NCBI RefSeq assembly: GCF_000328475.2
Contig: NC_026480.1
Location: 1,426,001-1,490,000, forward strand
Origin: Mycosarcoma maydis
Lineage: Eukaryota > Basidiomycota > Ustilaginomycetes > Ustilaginales
Direction of reading: 5' to 3'
Length of the DNA: 64,000 nucleotides
A program made the position numbers and the translations under genes. Shown piece by piece: positions 61,587 through 64,000 of the stretch (positions are counted from its first letter, which is position 1; each line of letters starts with the position of its first letter). The notes below the pieces were generated by a model. That model searched no databases. It was not told the DNA's origin and saw only the letters and a list, made by a program, of their open reading frames with translations.

Positions 61587-62499
61587 GACCATATAGCCTA
61601 CGTTGTAGGTTTCGCTCGTGACTCATATGTATACTAGACAATATCCGCATTACGTCCTATGTGATCAACTTTGTTCGGCATTGACGACAAATTTCCAAGT
61701 GCTGGCTCGCGTGCTTGCCTGTGACTGGCGGCTGTGCTTTCGGTGAGGCACGTGGTGGGCTTGAAGGGCGCGGGATACCAGCTGATGAGTTTTCACAGCT
61801 GCGAAGGATGCGATGGATGCGAGCCAGGTTCCGATGCAAACGAGACACCTGGATTGAAAATCAAGGCATGGACCCAATTCAGCCGAGCAATCAAGAATGG
61901 CGGGTTCCTGGTTCATGTTGGGGCATAACGAGCTGTACGTACACAGCCTCGTTTGCTGCTGCTTCTAGCTCGGTACATGGGTAAAAATAGACACTGCGCG
62001 ATACTTGCTTGGTGCAGTGGTTTGGTATGTCTACAAGCGACCTGCGGATCAAGCGTGAGCTTCCGAGCTACGAGCTTTGTTTGTTCGCCGACCAAAGACT
62101 GCCGAACAACGTCCCGAAATCACAGCCGAAATCACAGCCGAGAACAAACTCTTGACTGGCAGCGACAAAATAATATTCGTGAATGCAAAACGCAGTTGGA
62201 GGCGGTGCGCTGTTGGACACTGGTTACTTTTGCGTCCCGATTTGTGACCGCTAGCTGAACAGGCGCGTGCCGAATGCACCACCGTCTGGCCATACTGTAC
62301 GCGCATCGACGAGGTAGACGTGAGCGGTGGACATGTGCGCGCTCGCTCGACACGACCAACGAGCGGTACATGTGACAGGATGGTGGTGCCGGGATTGTGG
62401 AACAGTATATAACGAAGCTCTTATCCGAGCGCAGATGCAAACTTGACGCTCATCACATCTCGACACGCTTACTACACCTTAAGCGTTGAACTCGCAGCC
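61587..62499. other. intergenic region
   Basis: 0.9 kb with no recognisable gene and no hexamer array; a direct repeat AAATCACAGCCGA occurs twice at about 62118-62141. Confidence 0.5.
62406..62412 (+). promoter_or_regulatory. TATA box candidate
   Basis: TATATAA, 94 bp before the ATG of the seven-TM protein gene. Confidence 0.5.
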
Positions 62500-63396
62500 A
62501 TGACCTGGCCAACGCAGATCATTATCGATTGCGTTTTTATTCCGCTCTACGCGACACTGCTCCTGCTCAATCTGCTTAGCGTGGTCAAACATGCACATGA
62601 TCGAAGCGGAGGCTTGATCTCTCTGCTTCTGGTTACCGTGCTTCACCTCGTCGGCAATGTGATGCTTGTGGTCGCGTATACCAAGCACAATGCATCGGCG
62701 ACGGTGGTGATCTGGGGGTCAATTTTGCAGTGGGTCGGATTGAGTCCCTTGATCTCGTCCGTGTTGGCGATCTGGTCGCATGCGCGGTCGACGCTGCACC
62801 CACGCGACAAGTGGTCTACTCGCGTGGTTCGCATGATGAATCTGGTCAATATGGTAGCGTTGGTCTGTCTTATCACGGGCTACACCGGTACGGATTTCAC
62901 AGACGACCACGGCGTACCGCTCAAAAAGCCGCACTTGGCTGTGCAGACCAAAGTGGGGGCGGTACTGTATATCCTTCTCTCTTTCGTGCTTGTCCTTCTA
63001 GTCGTGCTCGGCCTCCGCCACATACGACGTGGTCAGCAAAACGCTGCAATCCGACCAATTTTGCTGGCAGCATCCACCCTTATGCTGATCCGTTCCGCTT
63101 ACGCCGCCTACACCACCTTCTCAGCATCGCTCCTAGTACCCAGAAGCATCTGGACCAAACTCGTCCTGCAGTACATCACCGAGCTCGCTGCGTTGACCGC
63201 ATTGACCTGCTTGCCCTTCCTGATCAAAAAGACGACGCCAAACGCCATCCAAGTGTCAAGCTTCGACGTCGAGAGAGATGGCACGCCGCTCCCCGCCAAA
63301 CCCCTGCAAGCTTGGAGCCCTGCTCAAGTCGAATTCCAGCAATATCAGCCTTCTCAGATGCCCTCATCTCCTCCTCCTCCTCCTCCTCCGCATTGA
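62500..63396 (+). CDS. seven-transmembrane protein of unknown function
   Basis: 298 residues from the ATG at 62500; the frame is open slightly upstream but without an ATG. Seven hydrophobic segments run from residue ~5 to ~250, starting with IIIDCVFIPLYATLLLLNLL, with short loops. The tail is cytosolic and ends in a proline run (SSPPPPPPPPH) from a CTC-repeat at 63369-63390. The layout and length resemble the fungal seven-TM family listed as DUF7702, which has no known role; that assignment is from memory of the pattern and is moderate. It could be a receptor-like or a transport-related membrane protein. I see no ligand-binding or G-protein motif. Confidence 0.68.
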   Translation: MTWPTQIIIDCVFIPLYATLLLLNLLSVVKHAHDRSGGLISLLLVTVLHLVGNVMLVVAYTKHNASATVVIWGSILQWVGLSPLISSVLAIWSHARSTLHPRDKWSTRVVRMMNLVNMVALVCLITGYTGTDFTDDHGVPLKKPHLAVQTKVGAVLYILLSFVLVLLVVLGLRHIRRGQQNAAIRPILLAASTLMLIRSAYAAYTTFSASLLVPRSIWTKLVLQYITELAALTALTCLPFLIKKTTPNAIQVSSFDVERDGTPLPAKPLQAWSPAQVEFQQYQPSQMPSSPPPPPPPH

Positions 63397-63551
63397 GATC
63401 CACCTTTCTGACATCTCGTCAAATCGAAAAATGTATTCATCTTCACGAACCAGCACAAGCAAGAAAGAAATTCAAAGACGAGTTGATCTTCACGTTTGGT
63501 GTGTGGAAGCATACTAAGGACCTAAGCTGAACCAAGGCTGGTGGGAACTGA

Positions 63552-64000
63552 TTACTGGTCGATGTCGAGCACGATACGGCCAGCGATCTTACCGCTCTGC
63601 ATGTCATCGTAGACTTGTGGGAGCTGCGAGAGACCGAGCGTCCTGAAGTGAGTCCTGACCTTGCCGGCAGCTGCGATGTCGAGCGCCTCCTGGGCGTCCT
63701 GTCGGTTACCGACGTAGGAGCCGACGATACGAACCGAGCGGAAGACGGTGAAGAAGACGTTGGCCTTGATGTCGGCCTGGCCGGGCAAGCCGACGGCTAC
63801 CAGGACACCACGCGGGCGAATGTAGTCGAGCGCCTGTTCGTAAGCGGCAGCACCAGAGGCAGCAACCACAGCCGCCTGAGGACCGAATCCGTCAGGCGTG
63901 GCCGCCTTGATATCGTCAACAAGGTTTTTGGACGTCTTAAAGTCGATGAAACGTTCAGCGCCCAGCGATTCGCAGAGCTGCTTCTTGTCCGCACCCGTGT
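63552..64000 (-). CDS. zinc-type alcohol dehydrogenase, 3' part (partial)
   Basis: The gene runs off the right edge; the last ~149 codons are present and end at the TAA at 63552. The text TGADKKQLCESLGAERFIDF, followed by a helix and VLVAVGLPGQADIKANVFF, then the almost invariant VRIVGSYVGNRQDAQEALD, is the C-terminal half of the NAD-binding domain and tail of fungal ADH1/ADH3-type enzymes. These reduce acetaldehyde to ethanol, or the reverse, with NAD(H). The zinc-binding N-terminal domain and the G-x-G-x-x-G loop lie outside the window, so the compartment (cytosol or mitochondrion) cannot be told. It is convergent with the seven-TM gene. Confidence 0.93.
   Translation of the reverse strand, partial: TGADKKQLCESLGAERFIDFKTSKNLVDDIKAATPDGFGPQAAVVAASGAAAYEQALDYIRPRGVLVAVGLPGQADIKANVFFTVFRSVRIVGSYVGNRQDAQEALDIAAAGKVRTHFRTLGLSQLPQVYDDMQSGKIAGRIVLDIDQ

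Noticed and set aside
61734..61984. Open frames after the ATR1-like transporter with several Cys and Gly residues
   Set aside because: Short, in competing frames, without a homologous pattern I can name.
54055..64000. P450, MFS transporter, ADH and transacylase as a secondary-metabolite cluster
   Set aside because: No backbone synthase is present, the transacylase is a mitochondrial FabD-type protein, and the ADH is a core-metabolism type. Spacing and orientation are ordinary.

Overview
The window looks like nuclear DNA of a smut fungus (Ustilaginaceae; Ustilago/Sporisorium-like). The reasons are compact, mostly single-exon genes with a few short introns of about 85-130 nt, two intron-rich small genes, many short secreted proteins without recognisable domains, basidiomycete-style fungal regulators, and a characteristic 7-bp-period repeat built on TCGTGA/TCACGA in almost every long intergenic gap. 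The genus is an inference; the sequence does not prove it.

Layout. 1-5.3 kb: the 3' end of a DsbA/FrnE-like oxidoreductase, a two-exon short-chain dehydrogenase, and a Zn2Cys6 regulator on the minus strand. 5.3-11.4 kb: a long stretch with no convincing gene, holding an (ATACAC)8 repeat and several TCGTGA arrays. 11.4-21.5 kb: galactokinase, a second Zn2Cys6 regulator whose zinc cluster is split by an intron, a vacuolar-type MFS transporter, and a ferroportin-family protein divergent from it. 22.6-33.4 kb: acyl-CoA oxidase, an AIF/FSP1-like FAD oxidoreductase, an alpha-arrestin with two PPxY motifs, an Sgf11-like SAGA subunit, and a small GPI-type secreted protein. 34.9-39.7 kb: an intron-containing tRNA-Cys, a four-exon GFA/CENP-V-type enzyme, a secreted orphan protein, and cyanase with a GC-AG intron. 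39.9-46.3 kb: a Tudor-SN (SND1) homologue and a third Zn2Cys6 regulator. 48-51.1 kb: two secreted proteins in tandem. 51.7-53.6 kb: a decayed SDR fragment, then a divergent pair of small translation-linked genes, HYPK and the eRF1 methyltransferase MTQ2. 54-64 kb: a cytochrome P450, a mitochondrial malonyl-CoA:ACP transacylase homologue with an altered nucleophile motif, an ATR1-like MFS transporter, a seven-TM protein, and the 3' part of a zinc alcohol dehydrogenase running off the right edge.

The genes are mainly housekeeping and metabolic and do not form an obvious biosynthetic cluster. Shared promoters are likely for the MFS/ferroportin pair and the HYPK/MTQ2 pair. The observations most worth following are: (i) the intergenic hexamer arrays, where TCGTGA or its reverse complement repeats with a one-base variable spacer and switches strand without losing the 7-bp register; (ii) the transacylase whose GHSxG serine is replaced by glycine; (iii) the GC-AG intron separating catalytic residues of cyanase; and (iv) several secreted orphan proteins that could be plant-interaction effectors. 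Exon structures were assembled by eye from splice signals and reading frame and have no transcript support.
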